64,000 nucleotides of DNA from Streptomyces europaeiscabiei (GCF_036346855.1 NZ_CP107841.1:10358001-10422000), one strand, 5' to 3'. Positions 27,802-37,767 are shown, numbered from the stretch's first letter. Translations and numbers: made by a program. The notes: a model not told the origin generated them from the letters alone.

Positions 27802-28077
27802 CTACGCCTGATCGCACGCTTCCGGCACTGTCCTGCCGCCAAGACCTGGCCCGCTGGGATCCGGTCCGTCCCACCCTGCGGCGATCACCGCACGGCAGCC
27901 ACCGCGTGCCCCGACTCGGTCGCGGATCCCTCCCACCACGTCGAAAGCCTGGGCCGCCCGCTCAGCCACCACCGATTGTGAGCGGATGGCATCGATCGCC
28001 TCGATCAGCCGCTCACGCAGCAGCTGGCGGCCAGACCCTGTCACCGGAGCCCAGCCTTTTCCCTCGAAACCGTTCAT
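27802..28077 (-). CDS. Small hypothetical protein
   Basis: 91 codons starting MNGFEGKGWAPVTGSGRQLL, then RERLIEAIDAIRSQSVVAER and AAQAFDVVGGIRDRVGARGG. The N-terminal half is helix-forming and natural; the C-terminal part is less so. No family recognised and no strong ribosome binding site. Might be a fragment. Confidence 0.3.
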   Translation of the reverse strand: MNGFEGKGWAPVTGSGRQLLRERLIEAIDAIRSQSVVAERAAQAFDVVGGIRDRVGARGGCRAVIAAGWDGPDPSGPGLGGRTVPEACDQA

Positions 28078-28338
28078 GACCACCTCGATCGCGCGCCCGG
28101 CACCAGTCCGCCCTGGACACGGACGCCGGTGCCGGAGCGGAGACGACCGTCACCTGAACGGACGGCCATCCGGCACAACGCACGGTCCCATCCGTGACAA
28201 CGGCAGGGCCCGCCGCATCACACGATCGGCCCAGTCCGTGCCCATGAGCGCCCTCCAGGCACAGGGGCGTTGGCCGTGTTCGTGTGCCTTTGTGCCCCCT
28301 CACGTCGGACGGCGGAGCCATGGATGCGTGCTGGAATG

Positions 28339-29373
28339 TCATCCACCGTCAAGACGGTGGTCCAGGACTGCGGAGGTGACGTCGTCGGCCTTGGCCGCGT
28401 CGGCGACGGCCTTGGCCGCGGCTTCAGCGGCCTGCACGGCGTCGGTGGCGGCCTTGGAGGCCGTATCGTCCGAGGGCTGCTCGCGGGTGGCCGGTGACTG
28501 GGGAAGGGACTGGGTGAAGGCGCGGGAAACGCCCTGGAGCGCGGAGGTGACCTCGCTGGGGATCACCCAGAAGGTGCTGCCCTGGCCTTGTGCGAGTTGG
28601 GGCAGCATCTGGAGATACTGATAGGCCAGCAGTTTGGGATCGGGGTCGTTGCGGTGCACGGCCTGGAACACCTCGTCGATGGCTCGGGATTGGCCCTCGG
28701 CCTGGAGAATCGCAGCGCTGCGGTTGCCCTCGGCGCGGAGAACGGCAGCCTGCTTGTCGCCTTCAGCCGTGAGAATCTGCGATTGACGTTGGCCTTCCGC
28801 CCCGAGAATCGCGGCCCGCTTGTCCCGCTCGGCTCGCATCTGCTTCTGCATCGCGTCCTTGATGGACTGCGGAGGGTCGATGGCCTTGATCTCCACCCGG
28901 TTCACCCTTAGCCCCCACTTGCCGGTGGCCTCGTCCAGCACACCGCGGAGCTGGCTGTTGATGGTGTCACGTGAGGTGAGTGTCTTCTCCAGATCCATGG
29001 ATCCCACAACGTTGCGCAACGTCGTGACGGTGAGCTGCTCGACCGCCTGAAGGAAGTTCGCGATCTCGTAGAACGCCGCTCGTGGGTCGGTGACCTGGAA
29101 GTACAGGACCGTGTCGATCTCGACAACCAGGTTGTCCTCAGTGATGACCGGTTGCGGCTTGAACGAGACGACCTGTTCCCGCAGATCGATCACCGGATGG
29201 ACGCGGTCGATGTAAGGGATGACCAGATTCAGGCCCGGATTCAGCGTCCGGTGGTAGCGGCCGAGCCGTTCGACGTTGCGAGCACGGGCTTGGGGCACGA
29301 TACGGACCGCCCGCACCACGGTGAATACCGCGATGAGCGCGATGATCAGGCCGGCGATGAGGAACGCGTCCAT
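28339..29373 (-). CDS. SPFH/band-7 (stomatin/QmcA-like) membrane protein
   Basis: 344 residues. An N-terminal membrane anchor (FLIAGLIIALIAVFTVVRAV) is followed by the SPFH domain (PQARARNVERLGRYHRTLNP, DLREQVVSFKPQPVITEDN, YEIANFLQAVEQLTVTTLRN) and a long coiled-coil rich in AEG repeats (RAAILGAEGQRQSQILTAEG). The C-terminus is alanine-rich. Such proteins form membrane scaffolds with NfeD partners. It follows the NfeD gene by four bases, so the two are one operon. ATG at 29373 directly before the anchor. Confidence 0.9.
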   Translation of the reverse strand: MDAFLIAGLIIALIAVFTVVRAVRIVPQARARNVERLGRYHRTLNPGLNLVIPYIDRVHPVIDLREQVVSFKPQPVITEDNLVVEIDTVLYFQVTDPRAAFYEIANFLQAVEQLTVTTLRNVVGSMDLEKTLTSRDTINSQLRGVLDEATGKWGLRVNRVEIKAIDPPQSIKDAMQKQMRAERDKRAAILGAEGQRQSQILTAEGDKQAAVLRAEGNRSAAILQAEGQSRAIDEVFQAVHRNDPDPKLLAYQYLQMLPQLAQGQGSTFWVIPSEVTSALQGVSRAFTQSLPQSPATREQPSDDTASKAATDAVQAAEAAAKAVADAAKADDVTSAVLDHRLDGG

Positions 29374-29377
29374 GGTT

Positions 29378-29809
29378 TCAGTCCCGGGGGTAGACGAGTG
29401 CGGTGGTGCCACTGATCTCGATGACGTCGACGGCCGTTCCGGGAGGAATCACCAGCGTCTCGTCGTAGGCGCGCGCCGTCCATTCCTCGCCGTCGATGCG
29501 GACCCTGCCACCCAGGCCCGTCACCTCCGAGACGGCATAGGCAACCCTGCCGACCAGCGCATCGATACCGAACCGCACCGCTGGGGGACGCTGGAGGTGT
29601 CGCAGTGCAATGGGACGCAGGAACACCACGCCGGCTACGGCGACGACGGTGAACACCAGGAACTGGAGAGGTGGTGGAAGCCCGACCGCCGCGAATCCCG
29701 CCGTGACCAACGCGGCCGCACTCAGCATTCCGAGAGCGGCAGTGAGGGTGAAGATCTCCGCCACCGCCAGCACAGCCGCGATGATCAACCAGATCAGCCA
29801 TTGATCCAT
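29378..29809 (-). CDS. NfeD-family membrane protein
   Basis: 143 residues: three or four membrane helices (WLIWLIIAAVLAVAEIF, LQFLVFTVVAVAGVVFLRP) and a C-terminal OB-fold (ALVGRVAYAVSEVTGLGGRV, RIDGEEWTARAYDETLVIPP, AVDVIEISGTTALVYPRD). It is the short YqiJ/YbbK type that partners SPFH proteins. First gene of the nfeD-SPFH pair; the ATG at 29809 precedes the first helix. Confidence 0.88.
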   Translation of the reverse strand: MDQWLIWLIIAAVLAVAEIFTLTAALGMLSAAALVTAGFAAVGLPPPLQFLVFTVVAVAGVVFLRPIALRHLQRPPAVRFGIDALVGRVAYAVSEVTGLGGRVRIDGEEWTARAYDETLVIPPGTAVDVIEISGTTALVYPRD

Positions 29810-30406
29810 TGCGTGCCTCTTTGCCCGTGCGGTCGCGTGAACAGCCGGATAACCACCCCATGAGTGGCGATGCGAAGCAGTCGCGCATCTCGTTGAACGA
29901 GTTCGCTCTGCTGGCACACCGCACACCGAGGTGGGCTTATTGTCCCTTTGGAGTGATTTTACCCGTCTGAGGGATCGGGTGGACGTGTCACGCGGGGGCG
30001 TGCACATTCCCTGTTCCGGCAGGAGACCGTCGAGGTACGGTCACGATTTTCCAGCAGTGGGCGGGTCTGGTGGCGAGCCCTCCAGCCGGGCCGGAAGCGG
30101 TCGCGACGACCGATGTGGGCCGCTGTGGAGGCTGGTTCCCGGTGACGGGATGCGGCGCCACTTCTCGCTCGGGCCGAGAGCACTTCGGTTGCCTGTAGTC
30201 GATGTCTGCGTCTCTGGCACCTGAGGACTTGCGATAGGAGCACCGAGGTGGGCGCGGGACGTGCAGGCGTCGTACGAGGCGTGCGGAGGTGTCAGCCGGC
30301 CAGCCGGGCTTTCCTCTCCCTCAGTCGATCATGCTCCCGGCCAGCGGGAGTGCCCCACTTCCGGCCCACACCAGCCCCGTGACTGCGCAATCACGACGGC
30401 ATTCCG
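29810..30406. other. No recognisable gene
   Basis: About 600 bases upstream of the nfeD gene and downstream of the serine hydrolase. A small CTCCCG/CGGGAG hairpin near 30333-30350 might help end the hydrolase transcript. Nothing else is evident. Confidence 0.45.
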
Positions 30407-31579
30407 TCACTGACCGGCTGAGCGGGCCTGGAGCTGCTCGACCAGCTTCAGAATGAGGGGTCGGGCAACCTCTTGGAGATCCCATTTCCCGTCCTGGGCA
30501 GCCTGGTTACTTATCCAGAACACCATCAGCTCACCGTGCACGGCGTGCACGTTCACGCCGTAGGACCAGTCGTTGCCGCCGGAGTGGGTCGCGAGGCTCC
30601 CATCGGGCATGATGATCCACCCGTAGCCGGTGGCGTAACCGTCATAGCCCGGCAGGTCGGTGGGGGCGTGGGCTTTGAACATCAAGGCCTGCGCGTCGCG
30701 GTCCAGGAGGGTGTCGCCGGTCAAGGCGCGGTGGAAGCGGTACATATCGCGGGCAGTTGACAGCAGACCGCCGTTGCCGCGCAGGTTCCAGTACGGGCCG
30801 TCAGCGGCCCATCCGTGGTCCAGCGGACGCCGTTGGGAGACGCCCTGCTCGTCGTACTCCACCGCGATCCGCTCCGTGTCCCAGCGCGGCAGGACGTAGC
30901 CGGTGTGCTTCATTCCGGCGGGAGCAAAGATCTGCTCCGCCAGGAAGCGCTCGTAGTCCATGCCGGAGGCCTTCTCGATGACGGCGGCCAGCAAGCTGTA
31001 GCCCAGGTTGGAGTAGGTGAACTTCGTACCGGGTGGGGTGATCAGCTTGGACTTGGCGACTCCGTCGATCATCTCCTGGCGGGAGATCGGATCGTAGTCG
31101 TCTCCCAGCGCCTCCGGCAGCCCGGAGGTGTGGGTGAGCAACTGGTGAATCGTGATGTTGCGCTTGTCCGACGTCACAGGCCCGACGAACTTGCTGATCG
31201 TGTCGCTGACCCGCAGCTTGCCCGCCATCTGCAGCTTTACGATCGCCACGGCCGTGAACGACTTGGTCATCGACATGATGTCGTACACCGTGTCGCAGCT
31301 CGCGGAGATGCCGTGGGCCCGATCGGCCATCCCGTAACCGGCACAGTGCGTGACCTTACCGCCGCGAGCGGCGATCATCGTGCCGCTCCCGCCGCGGGGC
31401 AGGGCCTTGTCGAGGATCGCCTGGATCGCATCATCCGTGAGATCAGACGTCGGTGAAGTGGAACCAGCGCCCGCCGAGCGGCCGGCTTCAGGAGTGCCGC
31501 TGCTGTTACTGCAGGCGGCCAGTGCCAGCGCGGAAACCAATGTGAGGACGACAGGAGCACGGAATGCGGACAGCCACAT
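30407..31579 (-). CDS. Lipoprotein serine hydrolase, class C beta-lactamase/D-Ala-D-Ala carboxypeptidase fold
   Basis: 390 residues. Signal sequence with lipobox ALAAC (Cys22), so anchored on the outer face of the membrane. The serine hydrolase motifs are present: SMTK (nucleophile Ser and Lys), YSN in TKFTYSNLGYS, and HSGG near the C-terminus in place of KTG. The stretch IHQLLTHTSGLPE is typical of the family. Members act as beta-lactamases, esterases or carboxypeptidases; specificity cannot be told. Single gene. Confidence 0.9.
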   Translation of the reverse strand: MWLSAFRAPVVLTLVSALALAACSNSSGTPEAGRSAGAGSTSPTSDLTDDAIQAILDKALPRGGSGTMIAARGGKVTHCAGYGMADRAHGISASCDTVYDIMSMTKSFTAVAIVKLQMAGKLRVSDTISKFVGPVTSDKRNITIHQLLTHTSGLPEALGDDYDPISRQEMIDGVAKSKLITPPGTKFTYSNLGYSLLAAVIEKASGMDYERFLAEQIFAPAGMKHTGYVLPRWDTERIAVEYDEQGVSQRRPLDHGWAADGPYWNLRGNGGLLSTARDMYRFHRALTGDTLLDRDAQALMFKAHAPTDLPGYDGYATGYGWIIMPDGSLATHSGGNDWSYGVNVHAVHGELMVFWISNQAAQDGKWDLQEVARPLILKLVEQLQARSAGQ

Positions 31580-32042
31580 GAGTAGTCCTTGCGTAGCTGC
31601 CGACAGCGGGCCCGCGAGTTCGCCACGGGACGTCCATGAGGCCGACGTGTCGATCGTACAGCGCGACGGGCGGGTTTAGGTCGGCTCGTCCCAATCCTCG
31701 GAGGTCGCTACCGACCGCCACAACAAGATCTCCCAGAAGCTGCGTGTGGCCGGCCTCGGCCTGCCCTCAGCTGCCAGTTCCGTCAGAGCCTGGCCGAAGC
31801 CATCCCCGGCCTGTGCGCGAATGACGTGTCGCCCGCCACGAGAACCCACGCACCGGCCCCCGGCCACATGCTCTGTTTGGGCCTGCCGCTGCTGTGCCGT
31901 CACACGCACCTGCTCGCCACTCCTCGCCCGGGTCGGGGCCTCCGCCACGACAACGTCTGCATCCGGCACAAGGTCTGGGTCCATCGAAGCCCTCTCGAAC
32001 CCTTGATCTTGCTCCGGAGATCGTTCTGTTGGAAGCTGAGCC
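31580..32042. other. No recognisable gene
   Basis: Promoter-bearing gap between divergent genes. A short piece (TDRHNKISQKLRVAGL) near 31710 looks protein-like but has no context. Confidence 0.4.
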
Positions 32043-32897
32043 ATGCAGAATCTGCCGACATTTGTCCTTGTCCATGGGGCGTTCGCGAATTCGTTCTCGT
32101 TCGCGCCGTTGCAGGCCGAGCTCGCCTTACTCGGGCACCGCTCGGTCGCGGTCGACCTTCCGGGGCACGGATTCGAGGCGACCTTCCCCGCGGCCTACCA
32201 GGCTCCTCAGGATCTCGATGCACTCGCCACGGAACCGGGGAGCATCACCGGAGTCACGCTTGCCGACAACGCCGCCCGCGTGATCGAAATCCTCGAACGG
32301 GCCAAGCGGAACGGACCCACCATCCTCGTCGCCCACAGCAGGGGCGGCATCACGACCACCGCTGTCGCCAACGCCCGGCCCGAGCTGATCGACAGGATCG
32401 CCTACGTCTCGGCCTGGTGCCCCGTCGATCTGGACGTGAGCGACTACTACGCCCAGCCGGAGATGGCGGACGTCGACGCGGGAGCCTTCGCTGCCACGTT
32501 CGTCGGGAACCCGGCCGAACTCGGTCTGCTCCGGAGCAACTTCCGCACCGCCGACCCGGCGGCGCTCGCCGCGTTCAAGCAAGCGTTCGCCGCGGACCTC
32601 ACCGATGACGAGTTCCGGATCTTCCTGAACACCTTCCAGCCCGATGAGAACCTGGATGTCGGTACGGCCGCCGACCGGGCACAGGCCACGACCTGGGGCC
32701 GGATTCCCAAGACCTATGTGCGCCTGGCCAACGATGCCAGCATTCCGCTCGCCATGCAGGACCGCATGATTCGCGAAGCCGACGCGCTCACACCCGACAA
32801 CCCCTTCGACATCCGGACACTCGAGGGCAGCCACCTGCGCTGGCTCGTCCACCCGAAGTCTTCCGCCGAGCTGCTCGCAAACCTCGCAGAGCGCTGA
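32043..32897 (+). CDS. Alpha/beta hydrolase (MES/HNL-like esterase group)
   Basis: 284 residues. TFVLVHGAFANSFSF gives the oxyanion HG motif, VAHSRGGITTT the nucleophile Ser, and GSHLRWLVHP the catalytic His near the C-terminus. The cap domain spans about residues 120-220. Similarity is to the salicylate-esterase/hydroxynitrile-lyase-like group common in soil bacteria. No signal peptide, so cytosolic. The ATG at 32043 directly precedes the first strand. Substrate unknown, single gene. Confidence 0.88.
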   Translation: MQNLPTFVLVHGAFANSFSFAPLQAELALLGHRSVAVDLPGHGFEATFPAAYQAPQDLDALATEPGSITGVTLADNAARVIEILERAKRNGPTILVAHSRGGITTTAVANARPELIDRIAYVSAWCPVDLDVSDYYAQPEMADVDAGAFAATFVGNPAELGLLRSNFRTADPAALAAFKQAFAADLTDDEFRIFLNTFQPDENLDVGTAADRAQATTWGRIPKTYVRLANDASIPLAMQDRMIREADALTPDNPFDIRTLEGSHLRWLVHPKSSAELLANLAER

Positions 32898-32972
32898 CCT
32901 TCCACCAGGCAATCGGCGGTGCCGCGCGGGCAGTTCCGCGAGTCTTCGCGGCATCGCATGAGCCGGCACAGG

Positions 32973-33407
32973 TCAGCGCACCGGCACGCCCGGGCCCAGT
33001 GGGAATGGGCTACCACGCCCGTGTGCCTGACTGCGACGGTCGAGCTCGGGATCCATGGGGCCGGAGGACCACTCCTCGATGGCCTCGACGATCTCCGCCA
33101 GTCCAGCCTCGAAGGCTGCCGCATCGATCCCGCCGTACCCATACGCCTGCCACAGCTCAACAAGCTGATCTTCCAGTTCACCGCGTCTGATCAGCTTGTC
33201 AGCCAGTGTGAAGCCGTCCAGGTGTGGTTTCCCTACCTCCAGAACCCAACGCGTCCCAGCCGCATCTGCGGTGATACCGCGTCCAGCCCATTCGATGACG
33301 CTTGGCGGCACCCTGGAGGAAGCGGCCACTGCGAGGAACACCCCGAGTGACACCGAGTTCCGAACCGCTATCGCTCGCGCGCCGCCGGACAGGTCCTTCT
33401 CCGCCAC
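32973..33407 (-). CDS. Hypothetical protein
   Basis: 144 residues from a GTG with GAGGG upstream. Body: RNSVSLGVFLAVAASSRVPP, GTRWVLEVGKPHLDGFTLAD, RRGELEDQLVELWQAYGYGG and FEAGLAEIVEAIEEWSSGP. Composition is natural, with a helical C-terminal half. I do not recognise the family. It points toward the esterase gene's end. Confidence 0.5.
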   Translation of the reverse strand: MAEKDLSGGARAIAVRNSVSLGVFLAVAASSRVPPSVIEWAGRGITADAAGTRWVLEVGKPHLDGFTLADKLIRRGELEDQLVELWQAYGYGGIDAAAFEAGLAEIVEAIEEWSSGPMDPELDRRSQAHGRGSPFPLGPGVPVR

Positions 33408-33935
33408 GCGTCAGCCCTCATCTCTCACGAGCTACAGCCTGCACATCCAGGGCAGTGATCACGGCTACGCCGTAGCCTACGGGTTACCACTGTGCTCGGA
33501 TCCGCCTCTCGGCGACATCTCCTACGTAGACCCTTGTGTCTTCTGCTGCGGATTGCCGTGCGCGAGCCTCGCCGACGTGGCTGCGTCTGCGCAGGTCACT
33601 GCCACATCGGGCAGGGGGGATGCCCTGCGCCGCTCCGAGCACCCGCACCGCACGATCCGGGGCCTGGACGACGCGGCGCCCGCGAATGGACCGGTGGGAC
33701 GGGCTGGACTTCGTTGTGGACGGCGAGGGAGGCCCGTGGGCCCGTCCCACCAGTGACGCTCCGCGCAACGGTGAGTGGCAGCTGTGTGACTGAAAGCCGC
33801 GGCTTCCCTCGACCTGGCGGGACGATCTCGGCCGGCGGCGTGGGTGCTGACGCCCGTGACGCAGCGGGCGTACGGCCGCGAACAGCCGACGGACCCCCGC
33901 CTCTCGTCGGGGGCCCGTCCAAGGTTCGGTGTTCG
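33408..33935. other. No recognisable gene
   Basis: Frames are arginine-rich shadows. No repeats or hairpins stand out. Confidence 0.45.
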
Positions 33936-34109
33936 TCAGTGCCGGAAGACGTCCTTCGTCTTCTCCTTCGCCTGGCGTGCATCACCCTTCGCCTGGCCGC
34001 CGCGGCCTTCGGCCTCCATCTTCTCGTTGCCCATGGCGCGGCCTGCCACCTCCTTGGCCTTGCCCTTGACCTCTTCCTTCTTCGCCTTGGCCTTCTGCGC
34101 GCGTGCCAC
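33936..34109 (-). CDS. CsbD-like small stress protein
   Basis: 57 residues from a GTG with AGGGAG about nine bases ahead: MARAQKAKAKKEEVKGKAKE, then VAGRAMGNEKMEAEGRGGQA and KGDARQAKEKTKDVFRH. The K-x-K-E-x-x-G-x-A pattern and the GN..M.AEGrg.Q.KGD motif are those of CsbD-family general-stress proteins. Highly charged, helical and soluble. The role is unknown in the family beyond stress induction. Confidence 0.85.
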   Translation of the reverse strand: MARAQKAKAKKEEVKGKAKEVAGRAMGNEKMEAEGRGGQAKGDARQAKEKTKDVFRH

Positions 34110-34767
34110 CGTTCATCACTCCCTAACGGTCTGACCTCGGTGTCACTTCGCCAAGTAGCCCTCAGCGTGGCGCCCAAACACCGCTCGGGCACCAAGGTCG
34201 CGGCGTTGGCCGAGGGCGTGGTGTCCGCTGATTCCCAGCGCGAAGGCGAAGGCGACGATGCGCGGACATCGATGCGGAGAGGTGCATCAGCGGCCAGCCG
34301 CACCTCGTCGTTGATCAGGTGGCTGTGTAACAGAGGTGGGGAGTCGTTGCGCTGACACCGGCCTCGTTGAACCGCACGGTAGCTGTGTGCGGCTTCACCT
34401 TTCGGGTCAGTCGAGTTTCTAGGATTTTCCTGTCGGCCGATCGCTGATTCCTCAGGGGCTGTCGGCCGCAGAGAGGGCCCAGATCCACGCTTACGATCCG
34501 TACGTCGCCAGGCGAGCGGCCGACGCCCAATTGATGGACTTCACGTCATGGTGAACGCTCTCCGCGCCGCTCTGGATGCCGGTTCGCGGCCCATCGACGC
34601 TATGTGCGCGCTTCGTGGAACGTCCGGAGTACGGCACGCCCGCCGAGCGTCGGGACGCGCGAACAGCGGTAGGAACCCTGGTGGACGGGGCCCCAACCGC
34701 TATTCGTGCCGTTGGCCCGGGTGCGGAAGGCGAAGTCGACGGGGAGGCCGGTCGTGCCGACGAGCGG
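34110..34767. other. No intact gene; possible C-terminal remnant
   Basis: Around 34437-34552 (plus) a frame without a start reads GRSLIPQGLSAAERAQIHAY, DPYVARRAADAQLMDFTSW and stops; it might be the end of a lost gene. The rest is non-coding. Confidence 0.3.
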
Positions 34768-35757
34768 TCAGGGCCGCACGATGATCTTGCGGCCCCGGCC
34801 GGCGGCGAACTGGTCCAATGCCTGCGGGTACTCCGCCAGCGGCATCCGGTGGCTGATGAAGACCTGAGGATCGAGCACCCCGGTGGCGAACAGTTCCGTC
34901 GCGCGCTCGAAGCTGTGCAGCACCGCCATGGAGCCGGTGATGGTGATCTCCTGGTTGTAGATGCGGTACGGGGAGATGGTGGCCGTCGTGGCGTAGTCGG
35001 AGACCCCGAACTGCAGGAACGTGCCGGCCTTGGCGACTCGATCCAGGCCGTCCTGGATGGCGGCGGCGTTGCCGGTCGCGTCGATCACCACGTCCCAGCC
35101 ACCCGGCCGCCCCAACTCGTCCGCCGAGAGCGCCGACTGGGAACAACCCAGCTTCTCGGCCGTCGCCAGTCGTTCCAGGTTGATGTCCACGACGTCGACC
35201 GAGGAGGCGCCGGTGCGCTTGGCCGGCTCCAGCATCATCAGGCCCATCGTCCCGCTGCCGTAGACGAGCACGCGGGAGGCGAGACGGCTGCGCAGGACGT
35301 CGTAGCCGCGCACGGCGCAGGACAGCGGCTCGATCAGGGCCGCGTCCTGGACGTCCATGTGGTCGGGCAGCCGTACGCAGTTGGCGACGGGCGCCACGGC
35401 GTACTCGGCGGCGCCACCGGCCCGGGTCACACCGATCGCTTGCCACCGGTCGCAGAGGTTGTTGCGTCCGACTCGGCAGTAGCGGCACTCGTTGCAGTAC
35501 AGCGAGGGGTCCACGGCGACCCGGTCGCCGATCTTGAGTTCGGTGACCTCGCTGCCGAGACCCACGACCTCTCCTGCGAACTCGTGGCCCGGCACGACCG
35601 GCAGGGTCGGTGCGAACTCGCCCTGCAGGATGTGCAGATCGGTCCCGCACAGTCCGCAGGCCGCCACACCGACCACGACCTCGCGGGGCCCGGGCGTGGG
35701 GTCGGGCACCGTGGTGACGGTGACCTTTCCGGGGGCTTCGACGACAGCGGCTTTCAC
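34768..35757 (-). CDS. Zinc-dependent alcohol/polyol dehydrogenase (MDR family)
   Basis: 329 residues. Catalytic zinc ligands sit in CGLCGTDLH and GHEFAGEVV; structural zinc in CNECRYCRVGRNNLC (four Cys). The NAD-binding part follows (VLVYGSGTMGLMMLEPAKRT), with acidic Asp at the end of the second strand (VDVVDIN), suggesting NAD(H). Most like sorbitol/threonine-type dehydrogenases. GTG at 35757 overlaps the stop of a truncated sugar ABC permease (GTGA), so it was once part of a carbohydrate or polyol uptake operon. Those upstream genes are now missing. Confidence 0.88.
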   Translation of the reverse strand: MKAAVVEAPGKVTVTTVPDPTPGPREVVVGVAACGLCGTDLHILQGEFAPTLPVVPGHEFAGEVVGLGSEVTELKIGDRVAVDPSLYCNECRYCRVGRNNLCDRWQAIGVTRAGGAAEYAVAPVANCVRLPDHMDVQDAALIEPLSCAVRGYDVLRSRLASRVLVYGSGTMGLMMLEPAKRTGASSVDVVDINLERLATAEKLGCSQSALSADELGRPGGWDVVIDATGNAAAIQDGLDRVAKAGTFLQFGVSDYATTATISPYRIYNQEITITGSMAVLHSFERATELFATGVLDPQVFISHRMPLAEYPQALDQFAAGRGRKIIVRP

Positions 35758-35935
35758 TTGACTGCTCCTAGAGACAGGCCGCGGACGAGTTTGTCCTGGG
35801 CGGCGAATCCGGCGATGAGGACGGGCAGGGAGACCAGCGTTGCGGCGGCGCAGAGCCGGGCCAGGAAGAGGCCCTCGTTGGTGATGAAGCCGACGAGGAA
35901 GACCGGCGCGGTGGCGGCTTCGCTGTCCTGTTTGT
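35754..35935 (-). pseudogene. C-terminal remnant of a carbohydrate ABC transporter permease
   Basis: The minus frame reads ATAPVFLVGFITNEGLFLAR, LCAAATLVSLPVLIAGFAAQ and DKLVRGLSLGAVK, then a stop overlapping the dehydrogenase GTG. This is the last transmembrane segment and FAAQDKLVRGLSLGAVK tail of MalG-type permeases. Everything upstream of about 35935 is lost. Confidence 0.72.
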
Positions 35936-36148
35936 GATCCGGTCACGCCTGGAATTGACATGCGTCGCGCACGGGTGGCTCGGCGGTGCCGGGGACGTTC
36001 CCGCGCGAGCCGCTCGGTGAGCACGCGGTGCTCTCGCGGGACCGGTCGGCCGCTTGGGCATCGGGCGAGTGCAGTCTCCCGGCCGCAACGTCCCTTTGGT
36101 GTGAGGGAGTTCGGCCGGGGGTGGGACGTGACGGGCCCGCGTGATCGG

Positions 36149-36695
36149 TCAGCGGGTCGGTGCTTCGACGCCCGTCTGTGCGAGGACCGGAGGCATGAGC
36201 CGCGCGCCGCTGATGGTGCTCCGCGCGACGGCGGCGTTCAGCTCCTCGAATTCGTCGCGGCTGAACCGGACTTCTTCCGCGCCGATGTTCTCCGGGAGGT
36301 GGGACAGCCTGGAGGTGCTGGGAATCGGCACGATCCACGGCTTCTGGGCCGGCAGCCGGGCGAGGCCGATCTGGGCGGGCGTGGCGCCCTTGCGTACGGC
36401 CCAGTCCTGGAGCAGCTGCACCAGTGCCATGTTGGCGGGCATGTCGTCCTGGCTGTCGCGTGGCACCGAGGCCCGGAAGTCGCCCTGCGTGAACCGGGTG
36501 TACGGATTGATCATGCCGGTCGCGATGCCCATGCCCAGAGGCGCCCAGCACACGAAGCCGATGCCGAGTTCCTCACAGAGCGGCAGGACCTGCTCCTCCG
36601 GTCCACGGCACAGCGTGGAGTACTTGTTCTGGATCGCGGTGAGCGGCCGGACCGCGTGGTGCGCACCCGCCGTGTGCAGGAAGGGTTGATTTCGC
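36149..36695 (-). pseudogene. Aldo/keto reductase, 5'-truncated
   Basis: Reading frame from about 36695: HHAVRPLTAIQNKYSTLCRG, EEQVLPLCEELGIGFVCWAP, TPAQIGLARLPAQKPWIVPI, ENIGAEEVRFSRDEFEELNA. These are the central and C-terminal blocks of an AKR (YSLWTR..E...L..C.ELGIGF..YSPLG; IPGT-type coenzyme loop). The N-terminal third with the catalytic Asp, Tyr and Lys is missing, so it cannot be active. Confidence 0.7.
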
Positions 36696-36789
36696 GCCCA
36701 TTGTGACGTGCACCTGTCGAATTTTAGGGTGGGCTGGCACTCTGCGTTGCGCGAATTCGTCCTCGCCCCCCACCGCAGAAGGAGTACGC

Positions 36790-37767
36790 GTGAGAGACAT
36801 ACGCTGCGTGTCCCGCCCCCTCCGCAAGTCCCGCTCCGTCCTCGCCGCCCTGCTCGGCGCCGCCGCGTTGCTCGGCACCGGCGTGTTCGCCTCGCCTGCC
36901 GGGGCGGCCACGGCCGCGCCGGACCCGGCCTCGTTCTGGACCGCGGAGCGGATGCGTCGGGCCGCTCCGTTGGATCTGCTGCCAGTAGACCGCACCCAGG
37001 TGAAGGCCCCCTCGCTCGCCAAGGGCAAGGAGCGGACCATCGCCCCGACCCTCCCGGGCGCCCTGAACGATGTCGGGGCGCTGGCCTTCCCCAACAGCGG
37101 TGGGCCCTGGACCGGTGGCGGGGCTGTGGTGTCCACGGCAGGACGGGTGTTCTTCACCTATCAGGGACGTACGGCCTCGTGTTCCGGCAATGCGGTCACC
37201 AGCGCCAACAAAAGCACCGTCGTCACCGCCGGACACTGCGTGAAGCTGGAGGGCGCCTGGCACACCAACTGGGTCTTCGTACCTGGCTACCACGACGGAC
37301 AGGCCCCGTACGGCAGGTGGAGCGCCACGAAGACGCTGTCCACGCCGCAGTGGACCGCGAGCGAGGACATCAACTACGACGTCGGCGCGGCCGTCGTCGC
37401 CCCGTTGGACGGGAGGCTGCTGACGGACGTCGTCGGCGGGCAGGGTCTGGCCTTCAACACCGGCTACAACCAGGCGATGTACGCCTTCGGGTTCCCCGCG
37501 GCCTCCCCGTACGACGGGGAGAAGTTCATCTACTGCAGCGGAACCACCAACCGCGACTTCCTGCTCTCCAACGACCATGGCATGAACTGCAACATGACCG
37601 GCGGCTCCAGCGGTGGCCCCTGGTTCACCCAGTTCAACGAGTCCACGGGCACCGGCCTGCTGTCCTCGGTGAACAGTTTCAAGTACAACTTCCTGCCGAA
37701 CCGCATGTACGGGCCGTACTTCGGCACCGACGCGCAGAACCTCTACCAGACCGCGCAGACGTCCTGA
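36790..37767 (+). CDS. Secreted trypsin-like serine protease
   Basis: 325 residues from a GTG with AAGGAG at 36779-36784. Signal peptide to about residue 39 (VFASPAGA before ATAAP), then a propeptide-like region. The chymotrypsin-fold triad fits His149 in VVTAGHC, Asp197 in INYDVGAAVV and Ser274 in GGSSGGPW. Two cysteine pairs are likely (near 130/150 and 250/266). Extracellular peptidase or glutamyl-endopeptidase-like enzyme. It stands alone, transcribed away from the aldo/keto reductase remnant. Confidence 0.9.
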   Translation: MRDIRCVSRPLRKSRSVLAALLGAAALLGTGVFASPAGAATAAPDPASFWTAERMRRAAPLDLLPVDRTQVKAPSLAKGKERTIAPTLPGALNDVGALAFPNSGGPWTGGGAVVSTAGRVFFTYQGRTASCSGNAVTSANKSTVVTAGHCVKLEGAWHTNWVFVPGYHDGQAPYGRWSATKTLSTPQWTASEDINYDVGAAVVAPLDGRLLTDVVGGQGLAFNTGYNQAMYAFGFPAASPYDGEKFIYCSGTTNRDFLLSNDHGMNCNMTGGSSGGPWFTQFNESTGTGLLSSVNSFKYNFLPNRMYGPYFGTDAQNLYQTAQTS

